Below, piece by piece: positions 26,465-35,417 of a stretch of DNA of 64,000 bases (position 1 is its first letter; every line of letters starts with the position of its first letter). Position numbers and translations under genes: made by a program. Under the pieces are notes generated by a model, which saw only the letters and a program-made list of their open reading frames with translations, had not been told where the DNA came from and did no database searches. Origin of the DNA: JABDBE01 sp963743375 (lineage in GTDB: Bacteria > Acidobacteriota > Terriglobia > Terriglobales > Acidobacteriaceae). The DNA is taken from positions 175,064-239,063 of the forward strand of contig CAVUQA010000003.1 in the NCBI GenBank assembly GCA_963743375.1. The letters are read 5' to 3'.

Positions 26465-29109
26465 TCCACCTGCTTCTTCAATTCCGCCAGCAAATTCAAC
26501 GCTTCAAGCGGAGTCAGGCGGTTCAAATCAACTTCGCGGAGCTTTTCCAGAACTGGCTGCGACAGCGGAGTGAAGATAGTGAGCTGCGCCGGAGGTCGCG
26601 GGCGCAGCTCGTCACTTGCCAGTTGCTCCGTTACCCGCTGTTCCGCGCTCTCATGTTCCGCCAGCACCTCCCGCGCACGATCGATTACTTCATTTGGCAA
26701 TCCGGCCAACTTGGCAACCTCAATGCCATAACTACGATCGGCTGCACCCGGCTCTACTTTTTTCAGAAACACAATTCCGCCCGCTGTCTCTTTTACCGAC
26801 ACGTGATAATTCTTCACTCCCGAGAGTCGCTCGGCGAGTTCGGTAAGTTCGAAGTAGTGCGTGGCAAAAAGAGTCTTGGCACGCATGCGGGCATGAATAT
26901 ATTCCACGGCCGCCCACGCGATTGCTAGGCCATCATATGTCGCGGTGCCGCGTCCTACCTCGTCGAGAAGAATGAGCGATCGCGTTGTTGCCGTGTGCAG
27001 AATGGCCGCGGTTTCGGTCATTTCCACCATGAACGTGGAACGCCCGCGTGCGAGATTGTCGCTCGCCCCAATTCGAGTAAATACACGGTCCACCACGCCC
27101 AGGCGAGCCGAGGCCGCCGGCACAAACGATCCCATCTGGGCCAAAATTACGATCAGTGCAGCCTGGCGGAGATAGGTTGACTTGCCGCCCATATTCGGGC
27201 CGGTCAGCACCAGCACTGTATGCGTCGTTGAATTCAGATAAAGATCGTTGGGTACGAAGCGCTCGTTGCCACCGGCCATTTCCTGCTGCTCAATTACAGG
27301 GTGCCTTCCACCAATGATCTCGATGTCGGCAGCGCCATCAAACTTCGGACGGCAATAATTTCGCAGAGCCGCAACATGCGCTAATGCCGCCAGCACATCA
27401 ACTTCCGCCAGTGCCAACGCGGTTTGCCGGATGCGCCGGGCTTCGCTGGCAATCGCCGAACGCAACTCAGCGAACAGCCGCCGCTCGATCTCTACTATTT
27501 TCTCCTGCGCATCTAGGATCTTCGATTCGTATTCTTTCAGCTCAGGAGTGGTGAAACGCTCAGCATTGACGAGGGTCTGCTTGCGTTCGTAATCTGCCGG
27601 GACCAGATGCAGGTTAGGTTTGGAAACCTCGAGATAATAGCCAAAAATCGAATTGAACTTGACCTTCAGTGAATTAATTCCAGTACGCTGCCGTTCCCGC
27701 TGCTCGATCTGGGCGAGGAATTGCTTGCTGTTGCGGCTAAGATCGCGCAGTACATCCAGTTCGTTGTCCACGCCAGCCTGAATTGCTCCGCCATCAACCA
27801 GCGAAATCGGCGGCTCAGGGATAATCGTTTTGTCGATACACTCCCGCAGATCGCCGAGTTCATCGATCGATGCGCGTAAAGCTTTCAGCCGATCGGTTGC
27901 GAATTTGTCCAGCGCAACGCGAAGCCCGGGAATTTTTCTCAGCGATGCAGCCAGAGCAAGCACATCACGGGGATTTGCGGTTTCCAAAGTTACGCGGCTC
28001 AGCAGCCGTTCCAGATCCAGAATCCCATCCAGCGTTCGCCGTAATTCCTCTCGCCCCAGGGTCTCATTCACCTGCGTCTCGACAGCGTTCAATCGCGCAT
28101 TAATTTCCGCGAGATCGACCGACGGGCGCAGCATCCACGAACGCAGCAGACGTTTACCCATTGGCGTAACTGTCGCGTCGATCGAGCGGAATAGCGTGAT
28201 CCCGGCATCGCTGCCCGCAAAAAGCGGTTCGATCAACTCCAGATTGCGCACAGTAACCGCGTCGAGAACCAGATGGTTTTGTCGCTCGTAAAATCCGACA
28301 CGATCGACGTGATCCAAAGTTCCGCGCTGCGTCGATCGTACGTAATACAGAATGGCGCCCGCAGCGGAAGCTGCAGCTGGCTTGCCCGCGAGCCCGAACC
28401 CCTCGAGCGACAGGACGCCGAAATGGTTCTCAAGCAGCGGAATAGCATGGTCAGGCGCGAAAACCCAATCATCTAGTGGAGTCTCGGCAAAGCCATGGCT
28501 GCCCGCTGGTCCGCCGGACGCATGAGGGCGGCCGTCACTACACGATCTTTTTTCATCAAATAATGGAGCCGCAGAACCATACAAAACTTCCTTCGGTTTC
28601 AGCTGCTGAAGTTCTTCCTCTATCCGCTTGGCAGCGTCCTCGCCAGCGAACTCGGTGGCGCGAAATTCGCCCGTGGAGAGATCCAGAGCCGCGAATCCGA
28701 CGCGATCTCCGATCTGCGCCACAGCCGCCAGAAAGTTGTTTTCCTCGGAGCCGAGTGACGAATCCGCCGCCGTGCCCGGCGTCACGACTCGCGTAACTTC
28801 CCGCCGTACCAGTTTCTTGGCAAGGCCGGCATTCTCCATCTGCTCGCAGATCGCGACCTTGAATCCTTTGCGGATGAGCTTCGAAATGTAACCCTCAGCC
28901 GCGTGATAAGGCACGCCGCACATGGGCACCGCTATGCCCTTCTCTTTGTTGCGCGAGGTCAGCGTGATTTGCAGTTCGCGCGACGCCAGCACGGCGTCAT
29001 CGAAGAAAAGCTCGTAGAAATCACCCAGGCGAAAGAACAATAACGCGCTGGGATGTTCCTTCTTGATGGCAGCGTACTGCCGCATCAGCGGAGTGGAAGG
29101 CTCGGTCAT
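26461..29109 (-). CDS. mutS: DNA mismatch repair protein MutS
   Basis: 882 residues from the ATG at 29109 (MTEPSTPLMRQY); the frame is open 19 codons further but that part is not MutS-like. It recognises mismatches and recruits MutL. The mismatch-binding domain has GDFYELFFDDA with the Phe-x-Glu wedge (FYE). The ATPase domain has Walker A TGPNMGGKSTYLRQ, Walker B LILLDEVGRGTATYDG and the ATHYFELTEL motif. The last ~35 residues match the usual MutS tail region (LTPLEALNLLAELKKQ). It is the first gene of an overlapping run with nagZ, anmK and a binding protein, an unusual pairing of DNA repair with cell-wall recycling. Confidence 0.96.
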   Translation of the reverse strand: MTEPSTPLMRQYAAIKKEHPSALLFFRLGDFYELFFDDAVLASRELQITLTSRNKEKGIAVPMCGVPYHAAEGYISKLIRKGFKVAICEQMENAGLAKKLVRREVTRVVTPGTAADSSLGSEENNFLAAVAQIGDRVGFAALDLSTGEFRATEFAGEDAAKRIEEELQQLKPKEVLYGSAAPLFDEKRSCSDGRPHASGGPAGSHGFAETPLDDWVFAPDHAIPLLENHFGVLSLEGFGLAGKPAAASAAGAILYYVRSTQRGTLDHVDRVGFYERQNHLVLDAVTVRNLELIEPLFAGSDAGITLFRSIDATVTPMGKRLLRSWMLRPSVDLAEINARLNAVETQVNETLGREELRRTLDGILDLERLLSRVTLETANPRDVLALAASLRKIPGLRVALDKFATDRLKALRASIDELGDLRECIDKTIIPEPPISLVDGGAIQAGVDNELDVLRDLSRNSKQFLAQIEQRERQRTGINSLKVKFNSIFGYYLEVSKPNLHLVPADYERKQTLVNAERFTTPELKEYESKILDAQEKIVEIERRLFAELRSAIASEARRIRQTALALAEVDVLAALAHVAALRNYCRPKFDGAADIEIIGGRHPVIEQQEMAGGNERFVPNDLYLNSTTHTVLVLTGPNMGGKSTYLRQAALIVILAQMGSFVPAASARLGVVDRVFTRIGASDNLARGRSTFMVEMTETAAILHTATTRSLILLDEVGRGTATYDGLAIAWAAVEYIHARMRAKTLFATHYFELTELAERLSGVKNYHVSVKETAGGIVFLKKVEPGAADRSYGIEVAKLAGLPNEVIDRAREVLAEHESAEQRVTEQLASDELRPRPPAQLTIFTPLSQPVLEKLREVDLNRLTPLEALNLLAELKKQVD

Positions 29110-29223
29110 CTCGGGCGGCGTCGTGCGCGGATTATAACAAACCGCTCCCGCTGCCACGAGGTGCAAAACACGGCCGAGCCAGAAGACAGTTGACGCAGCT
29201 TGAATGAGATGGTTTCCTTGTGC

Positions 29224-30219
29224 ATGGAATTACGCAAGGACCCGATTACCCGTTCGTGGGTTATTACCGGAGACGACGTTCCCGAGAGTGTGGCGCGTGC
29301 CGAATCGGTTTGCCGGTTCTGCCCCGACTCGCGCGAACCGGCGCAGATTATCGCGACCATGTCGGGATTTTCCGGTGCTCCCTGGTCGGCTCGTTCTGTG
29401 GTGCATCCGACCGCTTTGTATCACATCGAAGGCGAAGCGACCCGCCGCGGTGATGGCATCTACGACCGCATGCGCCCCGTCGGCGCGCACGAGGTTCTGG
29501 TGGAAAGCTCTTCGCATGACCGGCATCTTTGGAACGCCAGCGATAGCGAACTCGAACAATTCCTGCTCCTGGCCGCGCAGCGCGTTCAGGATCTGAAAGG
29601 CGACGGACGCTTCAAGTATGTAAGTATCTTCAAGGATCATGGAATCAGCGCCGGGCAGGAGTTCCAACATCCCAGCTCACAACTTACTGCCACGACATTC
29701 GTTCCGCGGCGGGTGCTGTATGAACTACGCGCCGCGCGTGAATATTTCGAGAGCAAGGAACGCTGCGTTTTCTGCGACATTATTTCCCAGGAAATGAAAC
29801 AGGAGCTCCGCGTGATCGAAATTCGCGGAGACTTCATTGCCCTCTGCCCATATGCTCCGCGTGTGCCGTATGAGAGCTGGATTATGCCGCGTATTCACGA
29901 GGCTGCTTTCGAACGTTTCGGCTTGAATCGTCCGGCAACGATGACCGACCTGGGCAGCCTGCTGCGTCGCACCTTGCAGCGCATCCGCACCATCACCGAA
30001 GATTTTCACCTGGTGCTGCATACCTCGCCAAACAGCCTGCACCGTTCGGGAAATTTGGGCTACTGGAAGACAATTGACGAGGACTATCACTGGCATATCG
30101 AGATCATGCCCGTACTGGCGGCGAAGTCGAAGTCTTATACTTTCAAAGAAGTGTACTATTCGCCGCTGTCCTCCGAGACGGCGGTCAAGCGGCTGCGCGA
30201 TGCGAGAATTGAACCGTAA
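29224..30219 (+). CDS. galT: Galactose-1-phosphate uridylyltransferase-like protein
   Basis: 331 residues from the ATG at 29224, where the GalT-typical LRKDPITRSWV opens the protein; earlier in-frame starts (29200 TTG, 29209 ATG) add nothing conserved. HIT-superfamily nucleotidyltransferase. The first zinc-type pair CRFCPDSREP is near the start. The active-site segment is DYHWHIEIMP near the end, with the HxHxx arrangement of GalT and its relatives. A second CVFCDII motif lies mid-protein. True GalT converts UDP-glucose plus Gal-1-P. Relatives are ADP-sugar phosphorylases, and no gal genes lie nearby, so the nucleotide and sugar are open. It is divergent from mutS. Confidence 0.8.
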   Translation: MELRKDPITRSWVITGDDVPESVARAESVCRFCPDSREPAQIIATMSGFSGAPWSARSVVHPTALYHIEGEATRRGDGIYDRMRPVGAHEVLVESSSHDRHLWNASDSELEQFLLLAAQRVQDLKGDGRFKYVSIFKDHGISAGQEFQHPSSQLTATTFVPRRVLYELRAAREYFESKERCVFCDIISQEMKQELRVIEIRGDFIALCPYAPRVPYESWIMPRIHEAAFERFGLNRPATMTDLGSLLRRTLQRIRTITEDFHLVLHTSPNSLHRSGNLGYWKTIDEDYHWHIEIMPVLAAKSKSYTFKEVYYSPLSSETAVKRLRDARIEP

Positions 30220-30273
30220 GTGCAGGCGCGAGCATCCTCGCTCGTGCAGCCGCGAACGCGGTAGCACAAGCCA

Positions 30274-30636
30274 ATGACCATCCGCCGCATGAAAACCTAT
30301 ACCGGTGGCCAGGGATACGTTTACCAGTATTACTTCGTAGGTAAGCGCGCTGCGATCGCTGATCAGTCCCATCGTCCCGCAACCGAATATGTTTTTGACG
30401 TGACCTCCGATCGCAAGACTACGTTCGCAGTCAGCGTTTTCCTCACAGCGGATGCCGTAAGTCAATGGGCTGTGAGCCACAACCGCTCGCTCATCGAAGC
30501 CGAACAATATGGCGCGGTCAAAATGCGCTTGTTCCAGGCTTTCGACGAGATCGAGGATATGCTGACCGATGGCAGACAGCTCACTGTAGACGCGGACAGT
30601 CTGGAGCAGTCGCTGAGTAGGCTCGGAGTGGCCTAG
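30274..30636 (+). CDS. Conserved hypothetical protein
   Basis: 120 residues, soluble, no signal peptide. It starts MTIRRMKTYTGGQGYVYQYY and has a beta-rich N-terminal half (TEYVFDVTSDRKTTFAVSVF) and a helical C-terminal half. I recall similar short proteins in Acidobacteriota with no known role. It follows the GalT-like gene by about 55 bases, which contain a small imperfect hairpin (GCGCGAGC ... GCTCGTGC near 30226-30247). It may be co-transcribed with it. Confidence 0.6.
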   Translation: MTIRRMKTYTGGQGYVYQYYFVGKRAAIADQSHRPATEYVFDVTSDRKTTFAVSVFLTADAVSQWAVSHNRSLIEAEQYGAVKMRLFQAFDEIEDMLTDGRQLTVDADSLEQSLSRLGVA

Positions 30637-30672
30637 CTTGTGTATGGGCTCCGCTGGCCTGTCTACACGAGA

Positions 30673-32004
30673 CTAGTCGGGTGGCCACTCGTAGGGGAAC
30701 AGCTTGCCAGCCTGCTCCGAGCTCATTTTGAAACCGAGCAGCTCGGCGGCCCGTGCCAGCACGGGATCGCTGCCCGCGGCTAGTTCCTGGGCAGTCGGCA
30801 AAACAACCGTATCCGGCGTTACTCCGAGGTGCTCCAAGCTTTTCCCATCGGCCATGATGAGATCCCACTCCGTGACCGAGGCGCCGTAGAAGAGGACGGT
30901 GTTGTCGACACCGAGTCGCTCGCTATAATGCTCCGCCTCCATAACAGCACCCGCCGTGCGGTCCCCGATAACTACCGCTCTGTTTTCCATCTGTACGACG
31001 CGGGCAAACAACTCGGCGGCGGAGGCAGAGGAGGAATCCACGAGGACCGCCAGCTTTCCGGAAAATTGGTGATGCCAAGGTTTGGCGACTTCGGGCTTAG
31101 TCTCCTTCCGCCCAACGCGGTCAGCGATCTTAACTTGCTTGTCGAATACGCCTCCAACTAGGTACTTAAGGGTCTCGACGCTCCCACCGGAGTTGCCGCG
31201 CAAATCGACTATCACTGCCGGATACTTACGCACTTTGTCGACAATGCTATTCACTTCGGAATCTGAAAAACTAAACGCCGGGAATTTGACAGCTGCCAGC
31301 TGTTTACCAAGTTCCTCATAACGTGCTCGCATAAAGTGGTGTTGGTTTTCTGACTGACGCACTACGTCCCAAATATCTGTCCCGCTGGCAAACAGATTGT
31401 TGACCTTCTTCCCTTCGTGAACGCTCGAGGCCACATCTACCTGACGGCGGCTGCCCTGTGGATCCTGCAGCACTAGTCGAAATCCGAGCTGCGGCCGTAG
31501 CACGGAATATGCATATTTCATCTTCCACAGGTTGTCGCGGGTCGGGCGATATCCGTCAATAGCTAGGATTTGGTCCCCAGCCTTGACGCCTTTTGCCTCA
31601 GCATCGCTCTTGGGATGCACCCGAACTACGAAGCATTGATCTCCGACCATTTGGTACTGCCACCCGTAGTCGTATCGGTTGGTATGTCGCGGGGGGAGAA
31701 AGAATGTGTGCGAATCGTTGAGAGTATCCAGCAGCGCCCCGATCTCGGACAGCGCCATGTTGAAGGAATCGGCTTTTTCAATTTTCCGATCTGTCTCAGC
31801 AACCTTGGCATCCCAGTCGAGGCCATGCATCTTAGGGTCGTAATAATGTCGCCGCACATCGTCGGCTACGACTCGCAGCATGTCATGCGCCCGACCGCGA
31901 TCGCGATCTGAGATTTGCTGTTGCTGCGGCCAAGCTTGGACAATAAACAAAACGGCGACCCCTAGCAACTTCGCAGAAAAAGTACTCGTTTGATCAGCCC
32001 ACAT
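30673..32004 (-). CDS. S41-family C-terminal processing peptidase
   Basis: 443 residues with a signal peptide (LLGVAVLFIVQAWP). Order: an N-terminal helical region with RAHDMLRVVADDVRRHYYDP, a PDZ domain (about 130-200, containing GVKAGDQILAIDGY), then the S41 catalytic core. The core has VIVDLRGNSGGSVETLKYLV and the nucleophile segment VLVDSSSASAAELFA, followed by VIGDRTAGAVMEAEHY. Known members are periplasmic Ser/Lys proteases or tricorn-like peptidases. A GGGAGG site precedes the ATG. It is divergent from the ccsA-hem operon across a ~300-base regulatory region. Substrate unknown. Confidence 0.88.
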   Translation of the reverse strand: MWADQTSTFSAKLLGVAVLFIVQAWPQQQQISDRDRGRAHDMLRVVADDVRRHYYDPKMHGLDWDAKVAETDRKIEKADSFNMALSEIGALLDTLNDSHTFFLPPRHTNRYDYGWQYQMVGDQCFVVRVHPKSDAEAKGVKAGDQILAIDGYRPTRDNLWKMKYAYSVLRPQLGFRLVLQDPQGSRRQVDVASSVHEGKKVNNLFASGTDIWDVVRQSENQHHFMRARYEELGKQLAAVKFPAFSFSDSEVNSIVDKVRKYPAVIVDLRGNSGGSVETLKYLVGGVFDKQVKIADRVGRKETKPEVAKPWHHQFSGKLAVLVDSSSASAAELFARVVQMENRAVVIGDRTAGAVMEAEHYSERLGVDNTVLFYGASVTEWDLIMADGKSLEHLGVTPDTVVLPTAQELAAGSDPVLARAAELLGFKMSSEQAGKLFPYEWPPD

Positions 32005-32182
32005 TGCAACCTCCCGTTATTATGGCCGCCGGTTCGCGAAGTAAGAAACGCGATCAAAGTGAACGGCGACGCACTTGTTGCCTTCCCGAAGTTTCGGCAA
32101 TTCTACACTCGGCGTGTACGCTGGGTCTGTGATCTGGCCTCGTCAGGATATCTGGCCTTCAGCGGAGGCGTCTATCGCCACG

Positions 32183-32198
32183 TGTGATCTACATCACA
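32183..32198. promoter_or_regulatory. Perfect CRP/FNR-superfamily operator
   Basis: TGTGATCTACATCACA has both half-sites of the CRP consensus TGTGA-N6-TCACA exactly. Its centre (32190.5) lies about 62 bases before the start predicted from the TATAAT at 32241-32246. That is the class I activator position for the ccsA-hem operon. Confidence 0.65.
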
Positions 32199-32240
32199 AT
32201 CGGCTGTGATCGTGCCGACTGCCTCATCGACTGGGCAGAC

Positions 32241-32246
32241 TATAAT
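32241..32246 (+). promoter_or_regulatory. -10 box of ccsA-hem operon
   Basis: A perfect TATAAT, with no good -35 hexamer at 16-18 bases. This is typical of promoters that need an activator, and it matches the CRP-type site upstream. Transcription would start near 32253, 49 bases before the ccsA ATG. Confidence 0.5.
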
Positions 32247-32301
32247 CACTCTGGCGGATTGGGAGAGGATGCCCGAACCCGCGTGGGAGCTGAATTTAAG
32301 T

Positions 32302-33117
32302 ATGCCAATACTTTGGCTGCGAGTTGCGCTGGGTTGTTACGCCGTGGGATTGCTATACGCGCTGGTTGCTCTAACTCGCACCAGCGACCTGTTGAACAAA
32401 ATCGCCCTGCATGCAGCCTATCTGGGCATGGTATTTCATTTCGTCTCGCTTACCGATTCCATACTCCTCACCGGACAGATCACGCTAGCTTCAGTGCACA
32501 ATGCCGAATCAGTGCTGGGTTTCCTGATCATGGTTGTCTTCATGCTCGTGTACCTGGTGTATCGAACGACGTCCCCGGGCATTGTGGTTTTCCCGCTCGT
32601 CTTTTTGCTTACTTTCGTTGCCGCAACCGGCCAGCAGCCATTTCTTTTCACCTCGCCGGGTTTGCGCACCGGTTGGCTTTTTGCTCACATCGCGCTGATC
32701 TTCACCGGCTATGCAGCCCTGATTTTGAGTTTTGGCGCTAGCCTGCTTTACCTGGTTCAGGAACGATCCTTGAAATCAAAAAAGGGAGGCGGGTTCCTCT
32801 CGCGACTTCCAGCCCTGGAAGTAATCGATGAAATCGGATTCCGCTCGCTCCTACTCGGCTTTCCTTTTATGACGCTGGGTTTGATAGCTGGTACGGTCGT
32901 GGCTCAATCGACGTATGGGCGCGTGGATCTTCTCGACCCCAAAATTCTGCTTTCGATTCTGATGTGGGTCGTGTATTTGATACTGCTCTACACTCGCTGG
33001 ACCGCGGGCTGGCGGGGCCGTCGGGCCGCCTATCTCGCGGCCGGAGCATTCGTTTTTGCCGTCATCGCATGGGCAGCTAATTACTTCAGTACGATTCACA
33101 GGTTCGCACAGTCATGA
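32302..33117 (+). CDS. ccsA: CcsA/HemX-family cytochrome c assembly membrane protein
   Basis: 271 residues from the ATG at 32302 (MPILWLRVALG), chosen for its GGGAGC site and homology; in-frame starts upstream at 32206 and 32269 add non-membrane residues. About eight membrane helices. The family handles heme delivery for cytochrome c maturation, and HemX-type members modulate HemA. I see GWLFAHIALIFTGYAALIL and HNAESVLGFLIM, but the WGxxWxWD tryptophan-rich loop of full CcsA/ResC is not evident, so the HemX-like subgroup is likely. Its stop overlaps the hemA start (ATGA), so translation is coupled. Confidence 0.8.
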   Translation: MPILWLRVALGCYAVGLLYALVALTRTSDLLNKIALHAAYLGMVFHFVSLTDSILLTGQITLASVHNAESVLGFLIMVVFMLVYLVYRTTSPGIVVFPLVFLLTFVAATGQQPFLFTSPGLRTGWLFAHIALIFTGYAALILSFGASLLYLVQERSLKSKKGGGFLSRLPALEVIDEIGFRSLLLGFPFMTLGLIAGTVVAQSTYGRVDLLDPKILLSILMWVVYLILLYTRWTAGWRGRRAAYLAAGAFVFAVIAWAANYFSTIHRFAQS

Positions 33118-34415
33118 ACTTTCACCTCATCGGCGTCAATCACAACAGTGCGCCGGTCGAGGTGCGGGAGCGCCTGGCGATTCCGGAATCACGTCTGCCC
33201 GATGCGTTGAAATGTTTTACGCAGCATCCGGGGGTTGATGAGGGGCTGATTCTAAGCACCTGCAATCGCGTTGAGCTCTTGGCGCAGACCAAGAACGGCA
33301 GCGCCGACCTGCGCGGATTTCTCCGCAGCTATTTCCAAATCGATCATGCGGACCTCGAACCGCACCTCTACGAATATCGCGAGCATGAAGCTATTCGGCA
33401 TTTGTTCCGCGTGACCTCCAGTCTGGACTCGATGATCGTGGGTGAAGCGCAGATCCTGGGTCAGGTAAAGGAAGCGTATGCGACCGCGCGCGCAGTAGGC
33501 GCAATTCACTCCCAACTGGACTTGCTGCTGACGCGAGCTTTCGCCGTGGCCAAACGAGTACGTACGGAGACGGCAGTCGGTTCATCCGCGGTTTCTGTAG
33601 CTTCCGTTGCGGTCGAGCTTGCAAAGAAAATCTTCGGTTCGCTTAACGGCAAGAATGTGTATCTTGTCGGAGCCGGAAAGATGAGCGAACTGGCGGCGCG
33701 TCATCTACTGGCGCACGGCGCAGCATCAATCTTTGTGGCCAATCGCACGTACGATCGTGCCATTCGCCTGGCGCAGAAATTCGACGGGCAGGCCATTGAA
33801 TATAGCCGCCTGTATGATACCTGCGACAAAGGCGACATTGTAATTACGTCGACGGGCGCTCCGCACGCCATCTTTCGCCGCGAGCACGGCGAACTTTTCA
33901 TGAGCCGCCGCAAAAACCGACCCATGTTTTTCATTGATATTGCGGTTCCTCGCGATGTCGATCCGGCGATGAACAAGGTAGATGGCATCTTCGTTTACGA
34001 CATCGACGATTTGCAGCAATCGGTGACCTCACACGTCGCGGATCGCAAAAAAGAGGCCGAGCGCGCCTCGGATATTATCGAAAGCGAGGTCGTGCGCTTT
34101 CAGGCTCGCCTGCAAACTCTTGATGTTGTTCCCACGATTGTTTCGCTGCAGGATCACCTGGAAACCATACGCCAAGCTGAAATCGATCGTGTGCGCGGGC
34201 GTCTGGGGCCACTATCTCCTGAGCAGGAACTGGCGATTGATACACTCACTCACGGAATCGTGAACAAAATCATGCACACGCCCATCAGCACGCTGAAAAC
34301 CGCTGCGCGTGAGTCCGAAGCTACCACCGTAGTCGAGTTGGTGCGCCGCTTGTTTAACCTTCAAGAAAAAGACAAAAAAGCCGCGCAATCGGGTGGGACC
34401 GGAGGGCGCGCCTGA
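33114..34415 (+). CDS. hemA: Glutamyl-tRNA reductase
   Basis: 433 residues, first committed enzyme of the C5 tetrapyrrole pathway: glutamyl-tRNA to glutamate-1-semialdehyde. It opens with FHLIGVNHNSAPVEVRERL. The catalytic Cys is in LILSTCNRVEL, and the NADPH domain has VYLVGAGKMSELAARHLLAHG. The C-terminal dimerisation helix (SPEQELAIDTLTHGIVNKI) is complete, with a Lys/Gly-rich tail. It overlaps ccsA at its start and shares the A of TGATG with hemC at its end. No hemL is in the window, so semialdehyde aminotransferase is encoded elsewhere. Confidence 0.97.
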   Translation: MNFHLIGVNHNSAPVEVRERLAIPESRLPDALKCFTQHPGVDEGLILSTCNRVELLAQTKNGSADLRGFLRSYFQIDHADLEPHLYEYREHEAIRHLFRVTSSLDSMIVGEAQILGQVKEAYATARAVGAIHSQLDLLLTRAFAVAKRVRTETAVGSSAVSVASVAVELAKKIFGSLNGKNVYLVGAGKMSELAARHLLAHGAASIFVANRTYDRAIRLAQKFDGQAIEYSRLYDTCDKGDIVITSTGAPHAIFRREHGELFMSRRKNRPMFFIDIAVPRDVDPAMNKVDGIFVYDIDDLQQSVTSHVADRKKEAERASDIIESEVVRFQARLQTLDVVPTIVSLQDHLETIRQAEIDRVRGRLGPLSPEQELAIDTLTHGIVNKIMHTPISTLKTAARESEATTVVELVRRLFNLQEKDKKAAQSGGTGGRA

Positions 34416-35350
34416 TGGCTCGTCTGCGAATTGGTTCCCGAGGCTCTCAACTTGCTCTCTGGCAGGCTCATCATATTAGTGCCTTGCTCCGCGAACATGG
34501 CCACGAAGTCGACCTTAAGATCATCAAGACTACCGGCGACAAAATAACTGACGTTGCTCTGGCCAAAGTTGGCACGAAAGGCATGTTTACCAAAGAGATC
34601 GAAGAGGCGCTGGCCCACAGTAGCATCGATCTTGCCGTGCACAGTCTGAAAGATCTTCCCACCGAACTGTCCGCCGAATTCGAAATCGCAGCGATCACCG
34701 CGCGGGAAAATCCGCGCGATGTATTTTGTTCAAGCAGATATAAAAACATAGATGACTTGCCGCGAGGGGCGCGGGTTGGCACCAGCAGCCTGCGACGCCA
34801 GGCGCAATTGAAAGCGGTGCGTCCAGACCTCGAGATTCACCCGCTGCGCGGGAATGTCGACACTCGTCTGCGCAAGCTGGAAGCGGGTGAATATGACGCC
34901 ATCATTCTGGCGGCAGCTGGCCTCTACCGCCTCGGTAAAACCGAACTCATCCGACAAGTCATATCCCCTGACATGATGTGTCCCGCGGCAGGGCAGGGCG
35001 CGTTAGGGATCGAGATTCGTGCCGGAGACACGGTAACGCGACAGCATCTAACTTTTCTCGACGATGCTGCGGCTCGCGCCACTACCACTTGTGAGCGAGC
35101 GTTACTTAACAAACTCGGCGGAGGGTGCCAAGTGCCCATTGGCGCATTCGCCGAAGTCCGCGACGGTCGCCTGCACCTCGAGGCAATCGTCGCCGATCCT
35201 GATGGCTCCAAAGTTCTGCGCGAGTCTCGTGACGGCTCCGATCCGGTTCAACTTGGGGAATCCGTCGGCCAAACCTTGCTTCACCGCGGCGGAGATGCGA
35301 TCTTGGAAGCAGTCTACGGGCAGGGAATTGCCGTTCCGCAGCAACCCTGA
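34415..35350 (+). CDS. hemC: Hydroxymethylbilane synthase
   Basis: 311 residues. It polymerises four porphobilinogens on a dipyrromethane cofactor. Motifs: RIGSRGSQLALWQAHHI at the start, DLAVHSLKDLPTEL, the Arg-rich VGTSSLRRQAQLKAVRPDLE, and cofactor-attaching Cys in LGGGCQVPIGAFA. Length is normal. The ATG overlaps the hemA stop by one base. hemD does not follow directly: paiB lies between them, with a hairpin just after hemC. Confidence 0.97.
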   Translation: MARLRIGSRGSQLALWQAHHISALLREHGHEVDLKIIKTTGDKITDVALAKVGTKGMFTKEIEEALAHSSIDLAVHSLKDLPTELSAEFEIAAITARENPRDVFCSSRYKNIDDLPRGARVGTSSLRRQAQLKAVRPDLEIHPLRGNVDTRLRKLEAGEYDAIILAAAGLYRLGKTELIRQVISPDMMCPAAGQGALGIEIRAGDTVTRQHLTFLDDAAARATTTCERALLNKLGGGCQVPIGAFAEVRDGRLHLEAIVADPDGSKVLRESRDGSDPVQLGESVGQTLLHRGGDAILEAVYGQGIAVPQQP

Positions 35351-35358
35351 GTGTGTAG

Positions 35359-35378
35359 CGCGGACATTCTTGTCCGCG
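35359..35378. repeat. Short perfect hairpin after hemC
   Basis: CGCGGACA, loop TTCT, TGTCCGCG: eight perfect pairs, nine bases after the hemC stop and before the paiB ribosome site. With no T-run, it is more likely an attenuating or processing hairpin, or a dispersed palindrome, than a terminator. Confidence 0.6.
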
Positions 35379-35417
35379 TTCGGGCCAAGAAGTCGCATCA
35401 GCTCGGAGAACCGAAAA

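Noticed and set aside
35064..35417. N-terminal extension of paiB into hemC
   Set aside because: It is only the hemC sequence read in another frame; PaiB homologues start at the YIPEF segment.
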